Shown here: piece after piece, positions 46,359-55,662 of the stretch
Layout of the letters: each line of letters starts with the position of its first letter
Numbering within the stretch: the first letter of the stretch is position 1
Assembly: GCF_039537665.1 (NCBI RefSeq)
Contig: NZ_BAABAY010000001.1
Coordinates: forward strand, 62,001-126,000
Origin: Gaetbulibacter_A aestuarii
GTDB taxonomy: Bacteria; Bacteroidota; Bacteroidia; Flavobacteriales; Flavobacteriaceae
Reading direction: 5' to 3'
Length of the DNA stretch: 64,000 bases
Position numbers and translations under genes: made by a program
Notes under the pieces: generated by a model
What the model was told of the DNA's origin: nothing
The model's input: only the letters and a program-made list of their open reading frames with translations
The model's database searches: none

Positions 46359-46922
46359 ATGAAAGCGATTAAAAGATACCCGAATAATTACCTGTCGTAT
46401 CCCATTATGTATCAACCACATTTTTGGTATACCGGCGATTTGAATACAGAAGAAATAACTCTAAAAAATAATACATTACTAAAATCAGAAGTTTCCCAAA
46501 TTGATCTTTGCATAAAAAGTATTTCCGCTATTGATAGCGAAGGCCAGGAACATAACATTTTCAAAAGTCCGGGTGAAACGCCGGTCCAAATTAAGAGCAT
46601 GAGCTCCGGTGAATTTATAAGAACGCGATGCCTTTCGAAATTAGCAAAGGGAACGTATTCCACACTTCGAATTTATGCCGCTAACGACACCTCAAAACTT
46701 GTTTCTAATACCAGAGAAACAAAGTGTGTTGAAAACAAGAAATACTATGATTTTGAAATAAAAGACACCTTAGTAATTAAAAGCAATCGGGACTGTGAAT
46801 TTAAACTTTGGTTTGAATTAACGCCATTTCAGGCGAAACCGAGTCTAATCAAACCCTTTTTAGACCTGTTTAAAAAAACAGACCGTTTGGTGCATCGCCT
46901 GGCAGGAGTTTATGGAAAATAA
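46359..46922 (+). CDS. Hypothetical protein
   Basis: A 187-aa protein I do not recognise. It has no signal peptide or membrane segment. The sequence is beta-rich, with alternating hydrophobic strands (ITLKNNTLLKSEVSQIDLCIKSI, EFIRTRCLSKLAKGTYSTLRIYA), a central Cys in TKCVENKKYYDF, and a helical basic tail (SLIKPFLDLFKKTDRLVHRLAGVYGK). The pattern suits a small beta-sandwich domain with a C-terminal helix. It stands alone, followed 28 bases later by a terminator. A function cannot be suggested. Confidence 0.7.
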   Translation: MKAIKRYPNNYLSYPIMYQPHFWYTGDLNTEEITLKNNTLLKSEVSQIDLCIKSISAIDSEGQEHNIFKSPGETPVQIKSMSSGEFIRTRCLSKLAKGTYSTLRIYAANDTSKLVSNTRETKCVENKKYYDFEIKDTLVIKSNRDCEFKLWFELTPFQAKPSLIKPFLDLFKKTDRLVHRLAGVYGK

Positions 46923-46950
46923 ATATTAATCATTAATAACAAGAAATAAC

Positions 46951-46984
46951 AAAAAAGCCGGATATGAAAATGTTCGGCTTTTTT
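46951..46984 (+). terminator. Bidirectional terminator after the 187-aa gene
   Basis: AAAAAAGCCG (46951-46960) pairs with CGGCTTTTTT (46975-46984) around an AT-rich loop. It has T-runs in both directions and lies 28 bases after the stop of the hypothetical gene. Confidence 0.8.
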
Positions 46985-47120
46985 AGTAGTGGGAATAGTA
47001 TTAACTCGTTTTGCTGGTTGGGTGCTTTGAGGGGAATTTACAGGCAAAACATGATGTCTATATCATAATGGTCGTATATCACAAAATTGATAATCCATGT
47101 ATTTTACTTATGAATACAAA

Positions 47121-47149
47121 AAAAACCAGTTGCTTTCAGAACTGGTTTT
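47121..47149 (-). terminator. Terminator-like hairpin on the - strand
   Basis: AAAACCAGTT (47122-47131) pairs with AACTGGTTTT (47140-47149). On the - strand it is followed by a run of eight T. No intact gene on the - strand precedes it; only a tRNA-3'-end-like sequence does, so it may be a relic of a lost tRNA or small gene. Confidence 0.7.
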
Positions 47150-47230
47150 ACTTGTAGTGGGAGTAGAAAATTTGTCGAACCTTTTGATTACGGAAATGGA
47201 GAAGTTTTCTTCATTATTTAATTAACGTAA

Positions 47231-47263
47231 CTCTCCCCCTAACTTTGATTAATTTTCACCCCC
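47231..47263 (+). promoter_or_regulatory. Putative HTCS operator of the GDPD gene (paired C-runs)
   Basis: Two C-runs, CTCTCCCCCT (C-run from 47235) and TTTTCACCCCC (47253-47263, C-run from 47259), lie 24 bases apart. The same arrangement stands before the galactan SusC gene (52611-52644, 23 bases apart). AraC-type HTCS outputs usually bind direct repeats near this position. The assignment is by comparison of two sites only. Confidence 0.5.
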
Positions 47264-47283
47264 TGCATTTTATTTTTCATTTG

Positions 47284-47291
47284 TAATATTG
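47284..47291 (+). promoter_or_regulatory. Candidate -7 box of the GDPD gene
   Basis: TAATATTG matches the Bacteroidota -7 consensus TAnnTTTG with one mismatch. It starts 25 bases after the second C-run begins and 44 bases before the start codon. Confidence 0.45.
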
Positions 47292-47327
47292 AGATAACTA
47301 ATATTATTTAGGACAAACGAACTATAG

Positions 47328-48266
47328 ATGTTTTTTAAAAAAATCAATTTACTAATATTTAGTATTGCTACTATTTTAATTGTTTATTCCTGCGAACAAA
47401 ATACTTCATCCGAAAATCAATTTTCAAAGCACACAGATGAACTGATTAAAAAATTAAATAATCCCAATGGAAAGGATATATTAGTCATTGCTCACCGTGG
47501 CGATTGGCGCAATTTTCCTGAAAACTCATTAGAAGCTATGGAAAGTGCTATAAAAATGGGTGTCGACATGGTTGAAATGGATGTAAAAAAAACAAAGGAC
47601 AACAAGCTTATTATTATGCACGATGCAACCCTGGACCGAACAACCACAGGAAAAGGCTTGGTTTCTGAATGGACTTTAGATTCCATTAAAAAACTATACC
47701 TTAAAAATGGTGCCGGTAATTACACAAGATATAAGATTCCAACATTGGAGGAGGCTCTGAACACTTGCAAAGGAAAAATTCTTGTCAATTTAGATGGTGC
47801 CTATGATTTTTTTGATGAGGCGTTCCAATTAGCTAAAAAAACAGGAACCACCAATCAAATTGTTTTAAAAGGATATAATAAAAAAGCCCATGAAGTTCTT
47901 TCTGATTTTGGAAAAAAATTGGATACGATCATTTTCATGCCTATAATCAATTTAGATACGGATAGTGACCCTTTGCAAACCATAAGCGATTATCAATCTC
48001 AACTCCATGTTAAAGCTTTCGAAATCGTATTTTCCAAAGATACTTCAAGCGTCTTAAAACGATTTTCAAAAATTAAAGAGCATGGGAGTCGTGTTTGGGT
48101 GAATTCGCTTTGGGCTTCATTAAATGCAGGTCATGACGACAATGAGGCGGTTAAAAACAAAGATAGTATTTATGGTTGGTTTGTAGATCATGGGGTTAAT
48201 ATGATTCAAACAGATAGGCCTGAAATGCTTTTAGAATATTTACGAGATAGAAAATTACATAATTAA
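47328..48266 (+). CDS. Glycerophosphodiester phosphodiesterase lipoprotein
   Basis: A 312-aa GDPD-family protein with a lipoprotein signal (Cys22 in IVYSCEQ). Catalytic residues are visible: H56-R57-G in VIAHRGDWRNFPENS, Glu65, the metal pair Glu83/Asp85 in MVEMDVKKTKD, and His98 in IIMHDATLDRTT. The reaction would release glycerol-3-phosphate from phosphodiesters, or attack glycerol-phosphate linkages in a glycan. It lies just upstream of the HTCS gene with a terminator between, yet shares the promoter layout of the galactan SusC gene, so it is probably part of that regulon. Whether its substrate is a phospholipid head group or a glycan is open. Confidence 0.92.
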   Translation: MFFKKINLLIFSIATILIVYSCEQNTSSENQFSKHTDELIKKLNNPNGKDILVIAHRGDWRNFPENSLEAMESAIKMGVDMVEMDVKKTKDNKLIIMHDATLDRTTTGKGLVSEWTLDSIKKLYLKNGAGNYTRYKIPTLEEALNTCKGKILVNLDGAYDFFDEAFQLAKKTGTTNQIVLKGYNKKAHEVLSDFGKKLDTIIFMPIINLDTDSDPLQTISDYQSQLHVKAFEIVFSKDTSSVLKRFSKIKEHGSRVWVNSLWASLNAGHDDNEAVKNKDSIYGWFVDHGVNMIQTDRPEMLLEYLRDRKLHN

Positions 48267-48299
48267 AATGTTTGTTTTTATTTGAGTTTACTTAGTTAC

Positions 48300-48331
48300 A
48301 AAGGGCACAATTGAAATTTGTGCCCTTTTTT
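48300..48331 (+). terminator. Terminator after the GDPD gene
   Basis: AAAGGGCACAA (48300-48310) pairs with TTGTGCCCTTT (48318-48328) across a short loop and is followed by T residues. It isolates the GDPD gene from the HTCS gene. Confidence 0.88.
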
Positions 48332-48461
48332 ACAACTTAAACTCTGCAAATTCAATTTTATCTTGTACTAATAGATTTGCTTAAAACCAGTGTTTTAAAT
48401 TTAATTACATTTATATTTAACTGTAAAAGAAAAGCAAACTGAAAAAATAGTTGGTATTAAT

Positions 48462-51400
48462 ATGAGGCTTTTGCGACATAATGTTTTTCAAATACTCAGG
48501 CATAAACTTTTGTTTGGGCTTTTTATTTTATCCATTTTTTCTTCGTTTTCCCAAACACCTGTTAAGTTTCAAAAAATAAACCAATCCAATGGCTTATCGA
48601 GCAATAGGATTACCGGAATCATAAAAGAGAAAAATGGTTTCGTTTGGATTGGTACAGAAACAGGCCTTAACCGCTACGATGGTAAAGAATTTAAGATTTA
48701 TGATAATCAAAGTAGCAATATTAGTTCTAATAACATCAGCAATATTCTTTTGGACAGTAAGGGGAGAATTTGGGTTGCAACTTTGGGAGGCGGACTAAAT
48801 TTATATGATAAATTAAATGATAATTTTAAAGTTTATAAGTATGATGCCAATAATCCCGAATCGATTTCTTCAAATCAAATTTATTGTTTGTACGAAGATT
48901 CAAATCATCAAATTTGGATAGGAACAGAAAATGGCCTGTGCTTTTTTAATGAACGAACAAATTCATTTGAAACCTACAATAATCAAAATAAAAACTACAA
49001 TCTTGTTTTTGAAAATAATGTTTCCAGTATTTGCGAGGATGTTAATGGTAATTTGTGGATTGGAACATTTGGTGGCGGACTGAATAGATTTTCTTTAGAA
49101 GAGAAAGTGTTCACTCATATTAACGCAAACACTAACGTTTTTAGCGATTTTATTCACACGGTTTTACCATTAAGTGATCATATTATTTTAATTGGAACCA
49201 GTGGTGGGGGTCTTTTAAAATACGACATTGAACAGCAAAAATTTTCCCATTATTTTTCCAATTCAAACCAGGAAAAAGAAAATGCCATTGTTCGGGTTCT
49301 ATTCAAAGATAAAATGGGTAATCTTTGGGTTGGAACCGATGGAAATGGTATTATTCAAGTTGAAAACCCTAAAAGCCAATCACCTGTTTTTCATAATTTC
49401 AATCATAACCCACAAATCAATTCTTCCCTTTCGGGAAATGCCATTTATGCCATTGCTGAGGATGATATGTCTAATATTTGGATTGGAACAGCCTGGAATG
49501 GTATCAATATTTTAACTCAAAAGGATAATTTTGACCTCATTCCAAGTGATATTAGAGGATTAAATCCTATAACTGTTTTATCAATTTACAAAGACAAAGA
49601 AAACCTGTTCTTGGGAACGGACGGTAGAGGATTAACCGTTTTCAATTCCAGAGAAAAAAGTATAAAGGAATACAACAAGGACAACGGAAATTCTTTGGGA
49701 GGGGATTATATCCAATGCTTTCATAAAAGTAACGACCAAATTCTTTGGATTGGCACCTATGCCAACGGACTGATAAAATTCAATTTGAAAACTAAGACCT
49801 CGCAACAGTTTAAACATGAGGCTAACAACCAGGAATCACTGAGTTTTAATGATATTAGAGCTATCATTGAAGATGAAAAACATAATTTATGGATAGCTTC
49901 CTGGGGAGGTGGGCTCAATTATTTTGATACCAAAAATGAAACCTTTACAGCGTTTCGCGAAAATAAAAAAGACAGTACTTCACTTAGTAATGATAACATC
50001 GTAGCGATGGAAAAAATCGGAGATAGTCTCTGGTTGGGAACTTTTGGCGGAGGCCTCAATATTTTTAACATTAAAACTCGAAAAAATACTCGGGTGAAGC
50101 TCAAAGGGGAATTACCCGATGCTATGACATCGGACAACATATTAAGTCTTCTTAGAGACTCAAAAGGCAATGTTTGGATAGGAACCTCTGAGGGAGGAAT
50201 AAATATATTTCATTCTAAAACTAAAAAGTTCACACATTTGGATAGTCATGAAGAACTCAATAATCAATCAGAAGTAGCTCTTGTAGAGGATGAGCGTGGA
50301 AATATTTGGTTCAGCACTAAAAAAGGAATTTATAAATACGATTATCAATCCAACAACTTTACTGATTATTCGGATCTGGCAGGAGAATATCATATCAATT
50401 CAGTTTTTAAGGACTCTGAAGGTTTACTTTACTTCGGTCGATCTGACGGATTAGTACGATTTAATCCTGATAAAATTAAAAAGGAGAATAGTCATCCTCC
50501 AGTTAAAATCACAGATTTCAAGCTTTTTAATAAGGAGGTACCTATTGGTGACAATCAAATTTTGGAAAAGAACATCACCCTTACCAACCACATCACATTG
50601 AAGCACAATTTGAATGTTCTCACTTTTGAGTTTGCAGCTTTAAAAATTCCCTTTTCTTCAAATTGTGAATATGCCATTCAAATGGAAGGCTTTGATAAGA
50701 CATGGCGAGAGATAGGAAAAGATCGCACTGTAACCTACACCAACCTTTCGCCGGGAGATTATACGTTTAAGGTAAAAAGCAGAGAAACAGGAAGTGATTG
50801 GGGAAATGATTATAGGTCTGTAAACATCACTATTTTAAAACCTTTTTGGTTGGAATGGTACGCTTATGTTTTTTATGCCTTTTTAGTTGTTTTAAGCTTT
50901 TATTTATTTAGAAAATATATTTTGGCTTGGGAACAAATGAAAACCAATTTGAAATTAGAAAAATTAACGCATGAAAAAGATGTTGAGCTGTACAACTTGA
51001 AACAACAATTTTTCACTAATATTTCTCATGATATTCGAACGCCCATCACGTTGATTTTAGCTTCAATTAATCGACTGGTATCTAAAAGTGAGCACCTGGA
51101 TGAAGATCTTTCAAACCCGGTAAACACCATTAAAAAGAATGGAAACAAATTATTAAAACTTATAAATGAACTACTTGATTTTAGAAAATTGGAGCAAAAG
51201 GAAATTCAATTAAAAGTTTCGAAAACAAATATTGTTGATTATTGTGAAGAAATTTATTTGTCTTTCAAGGAAATGGCGCTTCAAAAAAATATAGACTTCA
51301 CATTTAAATCATCAGCGCCTGATATTGCCGTTTGGATTGATAAAAATCAATTGGAGAAAGTGTTTTATAACATCTTATCCAATGCATTTAAATTCACCCA

Positions 51401-52562
51401 TCAAAAAGGATCGATTCAAATTTCAGTTTTAGAAAAATCAGACCAGGTGATTATTGAAATTGAAGATAAAGGCGTTGGATTAACTAAGGGCCAATTAGCC
51501 AAAATTTTCAACCGATTCTACCAAACAGATGCTAGTCTTTCTTCTGAAGAAGGTGGTTTTGGTTTAGGTCTGTCCATTTCAAAATACATCATTGAATTAC
51601 ATCAAGGCGATATTATTGTGGAAAGTGAAAAAGGTCTTGGTAGCACATTTAAAATTATTTTAAAGAAAGGGAAAGACCATTTCAAAGTTGAGCAAATCTC
51701 AGGCGAATATGAGGAAAAGTTATTAGAAAATTATTTTTTGGAAACTGAGGAGTCTTTTTCAAATGAAGACATAAGCGCAGGAAAAGAATCGAACGAAATA
51801 AATCAAGAAACCGCTACTCTGCTCATTGTTGAAGATAATGATGACATTAGGGATTATGTTGTTCAGTTGTTATCGGAGGACTATACCGTTTTAGAAGCAA
51901 AAAATGGTAAAAAAGCCTTCGAGAAAGCAAAAGAGACATTGCCCGATATTATTATAAGCGATATTATGATGCCAATAATGGATGGGGTAACGCTAACTAA
52001 AAAACTTAAAACAAATTCACGAACCTCACACATTCCTGTTATACTCCTTACAGCACGAGCTTCCTTTACTCATAAAATAGAAGGTTTTGATGTTGGCGCT
52101 GATGATTACGTGACGAAACCTTTCCATGAAAAACTTTTAAAAAGTAGAATTAGAAATCTCTTAAAAACAAGATCCCTATTACATGACAAATTTTGGAAAA
52201 ACGAATTGATTCCAATTAGTGAATTAAACCTTTCCAAAATGGATGAAAAATTCATGAGTAAACTCATTAAAATCCTTGAAGATAATATTTCCGATCCGGA
52301 TTTAAATATAAATGTTGTTTGTGATGACATGGGTATGAGTCATTCTGTCATCTATAAAAAAATCAAGGCATTAACGAATATGAGTTATATTGAATTTGTA
52401 AAGGATTTTAAATTAAAGACAGCAAAGCGGTTAATTTCAGAACAAAACTTTTCTGTTAAAGATGCTTGTTACCACGTGGGGTATTCTGATCGAAAATATT
52501 TTAGCAAAATATTCAAACAACATTTTGGTAAGAATCCCTCGGAATACATTAAAAACGAATAA
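48462..52562 (+). CDS. Hybrid two-component system sensor/regulator (HTCS) of the galactan locus
   Basis: A 1366-aa one-polypeptide signalling protein. Order: signal peptide (about 1-31), two-component-regulator propeller repeats in the periplasm (about 40-680; repeated NIWIGT/LWIGTFGGGLN motifs), Y_Y_Y domain (about 720-780), one membrane helix (about 798-820), histidine kinase with phospho-acceptor His856 in ISHDIRTP, ATPase domain (GVGLTKGQLAKIF, GLGLSISKYIIELH; about 950-1075), receiver with Asp1167 in DIIISDIMMPIMDG, and C-terminal AraC-type DNA-binding domain (about 1275-1366; GYSDRKYFSKIFKQHFGKNPSEY). It should sense a galactan oligosaccharide and activate the following SusC-to-deacetylase operon. 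The gene has no paired C-run site of its own. Confidence 0.96.
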   Translation: MRLLRHNVFQILRHKLLFGLFILSIFSSFSQTPVKFQKINQSNGLSSNRITGIIKEKNGFVWIGTETGLNRYDGKEFKIYDNQSSNISSNNISNILLDSKGRIWVATLGGGLNLYDKLNDNFKVYKYDANNPESISSNQIYCLYEDSNHQIWIGTENGLCFFNERTNSFETYNNQNKNYNLVFENNVSSICEDVNGNLWIGTFGGGLNRFSLEEKVFTHINANTNVFSDFIHTVLPLSDHIILIGTSGGGLLKYDIEQQKFSHYFSNSNQEKENAIVRVLFKDKMGNLWVGTDGNGIIQVENPKSQSPVFHNFNHNPQINSSLSGNAIYAIAEDDMSNIWIGTAWNGINILTQKDNFDLIPSDIRGLNPITVLSIYKDKENLFLGTDGRGLTVFNSREKSIKEYNKDNGNSLGGDYIQCFHKSNDQILWIGTYANGLIKFNLKTKTSQQFKHEANNQESLSFNDIRAIIEDEKHNLWIASWGGGLNYFDTKNETFTAFRENKKDSTSLSNDNIVAMEKIGDSLWLGTFGGGLNIFNIKTRKNTRVKLKGELPDAMTSDNILSLLRDSKGNVWIGTSEGGINIFHSKTKKFTHLDSHEELNNQSEVALVEDERGNIWFSTKKGIYKYDYQSNNFTDYSDLAGEYHINSVFKDSEGLLYFGRSDGLVRFNPDKIKKENSHPPVKITDFKLFNKEVPIGDNQILEKNITLTNHITLKHNLNVLTFEFAALKIPFSSNCEYAIQMEGFDKTWREIGKDRTVTYTNLSPGDYTFKVKSRETGSDWGNDYRSVNITILKPFWLEWYAYVFYAFLVVLSFYLFRKYILAWEQMKTNLKLEKLTHEKDVELYNLKQQFFTNISHDIRTPITLILASINRLVSKSEHLDEDLSNPVNTIKKNGNKLLKLINELLDFRKLEQKEIQLKVSKTNIVDYCEEIYLSFKEMALQKNIDFTFKSSAPDIAVWIDKNQLEKVFYNILSNAFKFTHQKGSIQISVLEKSDQVIIEIEDKGVGLTKGQLAKIFNRFYQTDASLSSEEGGFGLGLSISKYIIELHQGDIIVESEKGLGSTFKIILKKGKDHFKVEQISGEYEEKLLENYFLETEESFSNEDISAGKESNEINQETATLLIVEDNDDIRDYVVQLLSEDYTVLEAKNGKKAFEKAKETLPDIIISDIMMPIMDGVTLTKKLKTNSRTSHIPVILLTARASFTHKIEGFDVGADDYVTKPFHEKLLKSRIRNLLKTRSLLHDKFWKNELIPISELNLSKMDEKFMSKLIKILEDNISDPDLNINVVCDDMGMSHSVIYKKIKALTNMSYIEFVKDFKLKTAKRLISEQNFSVKDACYHVGYSDRKYFSKIFKQHFGKNPSEYIKNE

Positions 52563-52583
52563 TTACAACACTTCGTTGTAATT
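52561..52583 (+). terminator. Weak hairpin after the HTCS gene
   Basis: AATTACAAC (52561-52569) pairs with GTTGTAATT (52575-52583) around a 5-base loop, beginning in the HTCS stop codon. No T-run follows, so it is a weak terminator at best. Confidence 0.4.
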
Positions 52584-52610
52584 TAAAGCCAATAATAAGA
52601 TTTAGACTAG

Positions 52611-52644
52611 TTTTCACCCCTTTATTCAATGAATTTTTACCCCC
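52611..52644 (+). promoter_or_regulatory. Putative HTCS operator of the galactan SusC operon (paired TTTTNACCCC)
   Basis: TTTTCACCCC (52611-52620) and TTTTTACCCCC (52634-52644) form a direct repeat, C-runs 23 bases apart. A matching pair stands before the GDPD gene. Both lie just upstream of a -7-like box, as expected for activator sites of AraC-type output domains. Confidence 0.55.
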
Positions 52645-52663
52645 ACTAACCTACCGTAGTAAG

Positions 52664-52671
52664 TAAATTTG
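52664..52671 (+). promoter_or_regulatory. -7 box of the galactan SusC operon
   Basis: TAAATTTG matches the Bacteroidota -7 consensus TAnnTTTG fully. It starts 24 bases after the second C-run begins and 38 bases before the SusC start codon. No good -33 box is seen, which fits an activator-dependent promoter. Confidence 0.6.
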
Positions 52672-52701
52672 AATACCAATTACTAACTAAACTAATTTTG
52701 T

Positions 52702-55644
52702 ATGGAACAAAATGTACCATTAAAGGTTTTGCAGCCAAAAACCTTTTTATCAATGCTTCTATTTCTATTTTGTGCTTTGGCCATAGGTCAAACCAAAACA
52801 ATTTCTGGTAAGGTATTCGACAAATCCTCAAATCCTTTGATTGGAGCGTCTGTATTAGCCAAAGGAACCAATACCGGAACGGTTACGGATTTTGACGGCC
52901 AATTCACTTTAACCATTAATGACAATGTAAGTACCTTAATCATTTCTTATCTCGGATATGTAACTCAAGAAGTTACTTTAGGAGATCAAAATTCACTTGT
53001 TATTACCTTGGAGGAAGACACCAAAGCTTTAGATGAAGTGGTTATTATCGGTTACGGAACTCAGAAAAAGAAGGATTTAACGGGCTCTGTAGCATCAATA
53101 AGTACAGAGGATTTTCAAAAAGCTCCTGTTACCAATGTAGAAGGACTTATTGCCAATAAATTGCCGGGTATTCAAACAACGCCTTTTAGTGGAAAACCCG
53201 GTGCAGGAAGTAATATTTTGATTCGAGGAGGCTCATCTTTAAATGCGAGTAATGATCCATTATTTGTAGTAGACGGTGTTCCTTTGGAAGGTTGGAATGA
53301 CGGGCCAGGAATATTAAGCCAATTGAATCCTAATGATATTGAAAGTTTTACCGTTCTTAAAGATGCATCCGCATCCGCAATTTATGGATCTCGTGCCTCA
53401 AACGGTGTTATTATTATTACGACTAAAAAAGGAAATTTAAGTGGCGAAACGAAAGTCAATATTTCCTCGACTACGCGGGTTTCAAAAATTATAAATAAGG
53501 CTTCTGTACTATCTGCTGACCAATACAGAGCATTGGTAAATGAAATAGGTTATAGTAATACACCACCTGGCAATGCCAATACAGATTGGCAAGATGAAGT
53601 GTACCAAATTGCGTTGGCTACCGAAAACAATATTAGTGTTTCAGGAGCTATTAAAAAAACATTACCATACCGAGCGTCAGTTAGTTACCTCGATCAAGAC
53701 GGTATTCTAAAAACGGGCAATTACAAACGCTTAACAGCTTTGGTTAATTTAAATCCAAAGTTTTTTGATAACCACCTTAAAGTTAATCTGAACTTAAAAG
53801 GTTCCCTAGAGGATCAGCGCATTGCTAACGAAAGTGCTTTATGGACATCTACGGCGTTTGACCCTACCCAACCTGTTTATGTAGATGATCAAACCTATGG
53901 TGGTTATTTTCAATATACCCAATTCGCATCAAATCCCGCTTTAGCCATTATTAATCCGGTGAGTATGCTGTATCAGGTAACCAATAAAAGCGAAAACAAA
54001 AGAAGTGTTGGAAATATTCAACTTGATTATTCCTTACATTTTTTACCGGATTTACATGTAAATGTTAATGCTGGTTATGATATTGCTCGTGGAACCTACA
54101 GAGCTTCAGCTCCGGCGAACTATTTTCCATCTAATATTTCCGGTGGTTATATTTATGATGCAAACCCTTCAACTGAAGTCAAAAACACCCTTCTGGAATC
54201 CTATTTGTTTTACAGTAAGGAATTGGAATCTATTAAGAGTAAATTTGATATCACCGTTGGGTACTCCTACAATGATTTTGTAACTACAAATTATTTTTAT
54301 CCAACCTATAAAGCTGATGGCACAAAACAGCCCAATAGCGATCCTACATTTCCATTCGACAAGCCAAGTCATTCCATCATATCATTTTATGGAAGACTTA
54401 ATTACACCTTGAATGAAAAATATTTATTGACAGCTTCACTTCGTGATGATGGATCATCCAGATTCCCTGATAAGAATAGATGGGGTCTTTTCCCATCCGT
54501 TGCATTAGCCTGGAAAATAAATCAAGAAAATTTCCTTAAAAATAGCAAGGTTGTTTCCAATTTGAAACTTCGATTAAGTTATGGTGTAACAGGTCAGCAA
54601 GACGGTATTGGAAACTATGTTTACATTCCCGGTTATTCCCTTGGTAATGCTTCAAATCAATATACTTTCGGAAACACGCCATATACCACAGTTTCTCCCG
54701 GAGTGTATAATCCAGATCTAAAATGGGAGCAAACCGAAGCAGCAAATATTGGTTTAGACTTTGGTTTTTTAGACAATAGAATTAATGGAAGTATCGATGT
54801 GTACCAAAAAAAGACGAAAGATTTACTAAACAATACGATCATACCATTGGGTGTTAATTTTGGAAATTCCTTGCTTCTGAACATTGGTAATATGGAAAAT
54901 AAAGGTGTAGAATTCTCACTAAACGCCATTCCAATTCAAAAGGATGATATGAATTGGGATATCAATTTCAATTTTACTTATAACGAAGGTAAAATAACCA
55001 AACTCAGTAACACCAATGATAGCGGCGTAGGATTATTTAGTAGTAGCACCATAGTGAATACCGTTGGTTATCCTCGAAACACATTCTATCTCTATCATCA
55101 GGTGTATAACCAAAATGGAATGCCCATTGAAGGTCAGATGCGTGATTTAAATAACGATGGCATTTTGAATGCCGATGACCGTTACATCACCGATAAATCT
55201 ACGGCACCTAGATACCTTATGGGTTTCAGTACCAATTTCGCCTGGAAAAAATGGAGTTTGAGTACTTCTTTGCATGCTAATTTGGATCATTACATGTTTT
55301 TCCACCCCTATGATAACACCGTGGCAATAACGAATTATCAAGTATCACAAAATCTAAATACATTATACTATAAAACGCTTTTTAGTCATAATGACCCGGC
55401 TCAAGGCTATAGTGATTTCTATTTGCAAAATGCTTCATTTCTCAAAATGGATAATATCACATTGGGGTACAATTTTGGAAAAACACTGGTCAACTCAACT
55501 GTTGGTCTTAGCATAAATGCATCTGTGCAAAATGTATTTACAATTACAAACTATGATGGATTAGATCCGGAATCAACAGGAGGTTATGAGAATTCCTATC
55601 CAGTTCCCCGAGTATATGCCCTGGGATTAAATATTAACTTTTAA
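52702..55644 (+). CDS. SusC-like TonB-dependent receptor of the galactan locus
   Basis: A 980-aa full-length SusC/RagA protein. After the signal (cleavage about after ALAIGQ) comes a carboxypeptidase-regulatory-like domain (ISGKVFDKSSNPLIGASVLAKG), then the plug with LDEVVIIGYGTQKKKDLTG, EGLIANKLPGIQT and GSRASNGVIIITTKKG, and a barrel ending in VYALGLNINF. It should import galacto-oligosaccharides made by the GH53 endo-enzyme encoded downstream. First gene of the operon; SusD follows after 18 bases. Controlled in all likelihood by the HTCS upstream. Confidence 0.96.
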   Translation: MEQNVPLKVLQPKTFLSMLLFLFCALAIGQTKTISGKVFDKSSNPLIGASVLAKGTNTGTVTDFDGQFTLTINDNVSTLIISYLGYVTQEVTLGDQNSLVITLEEDTKALDEVVIIGYGTQKKKDLTGSVASISTEDFQKAPVTNVEGLIANKLPGIQTTPFSGKPGAGSNILIRGGSSLNASNDPLFVVDGVPLEGWNDGPGILSQLNPNDIESFTVLKDASASAIYGSRASNGVIIITTKKGNLSGETKVNISSTTRVSKIINKASVLSADQYRALVNEIGYSNTPPGNANTDWQDEVYQIALATENNISVSGAIKKTLPYRASVSYLDQDGILKTGNYKRLTALVNLNPKFFDNHLKVNLNLKGSLEDQRIANESALWTSTAFDPTQPVYVDDQTYGGYFQYTQFASNPALAIINPVSMLYQVTNKSENKRSVGNIQLDYSLHFLPDLHVNVNAGYDIARGTYRASAPANYFPSNISGGYIYDANPSTEVKNTLLESYLFYSKELESIKSKFDITVGYSYNDFVTTNYFYPTYKADGTKQPNSDPTFPFDKPSHSIISFYGRLNYTLNEKYLLTASLRDDGSSRFPDKNRWGLFPSVALAWKINQENFLKNSKVVSNLKLRLSYGVTGQQDGIGNYVYIPGYSLGNASNQYTFGNTPYTTVSPGVYNPDLKWEQTEAANIGLDFGFLDNRINGSIDVYQKKTKDLLNNTIIPLGVNFGNSLLLNIGNMENKGVEFSLNAIPIQKDDMNWDINFNFTYNEGKITKLSNTNDSGVGLFSSSTIVNTVGYPRNTFYLYHQVYNQNGMPIEGQMRDLNNDGILNADDRYITDKSTAPRYLMGFSTNFAWKKWSLSTSLHANLDHYMFFHPYDNTVAITNYQVSQNLNTLYYKTLFSHNDPAQGYSDFYLQNASFLKMDNITLGYNFGKTLVNSTVGLSINASVQNVFTITNYDGLDPESTGGYENSYPVPRVYALGLNINF

Positions 55645-55662
55645 CCTAATAACTAAATAAAC

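Larger units (their letters stand above)
46923..47327. other. Gap with two terminator-like hairpins and tRNA-end-like 13-mers
   Basis: A 405-base gap. On the - strand a 13-mer (CTATTCCCACTAC, 46986-46998) precedes a hairpin (46951-46984), and a near copy (CTACTCCCACTAC, 47154-47166) precedes another hairpin (47121-47149). The second is preceded by GGTTCGAC, which looks like a T-loop. The right end holds the putative HTCS sites and promoter of the GDPD gene. No ORF of note. Confidence 0.55.

Noticed and set aside
47154..47239. An 86-base functional class II tRNA on the - strand
   Set aside because: Only the T-loop and acceptor look right; D-arm and anticodon arm do not fold, so at most a relic.
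52693..52700. TAATTTTG directly before the galactan SusC start as a -7 box
   Set aside because: It would place the transcription start at or inside the first codon; the full match TAAATTTG at 52664 is better placed.
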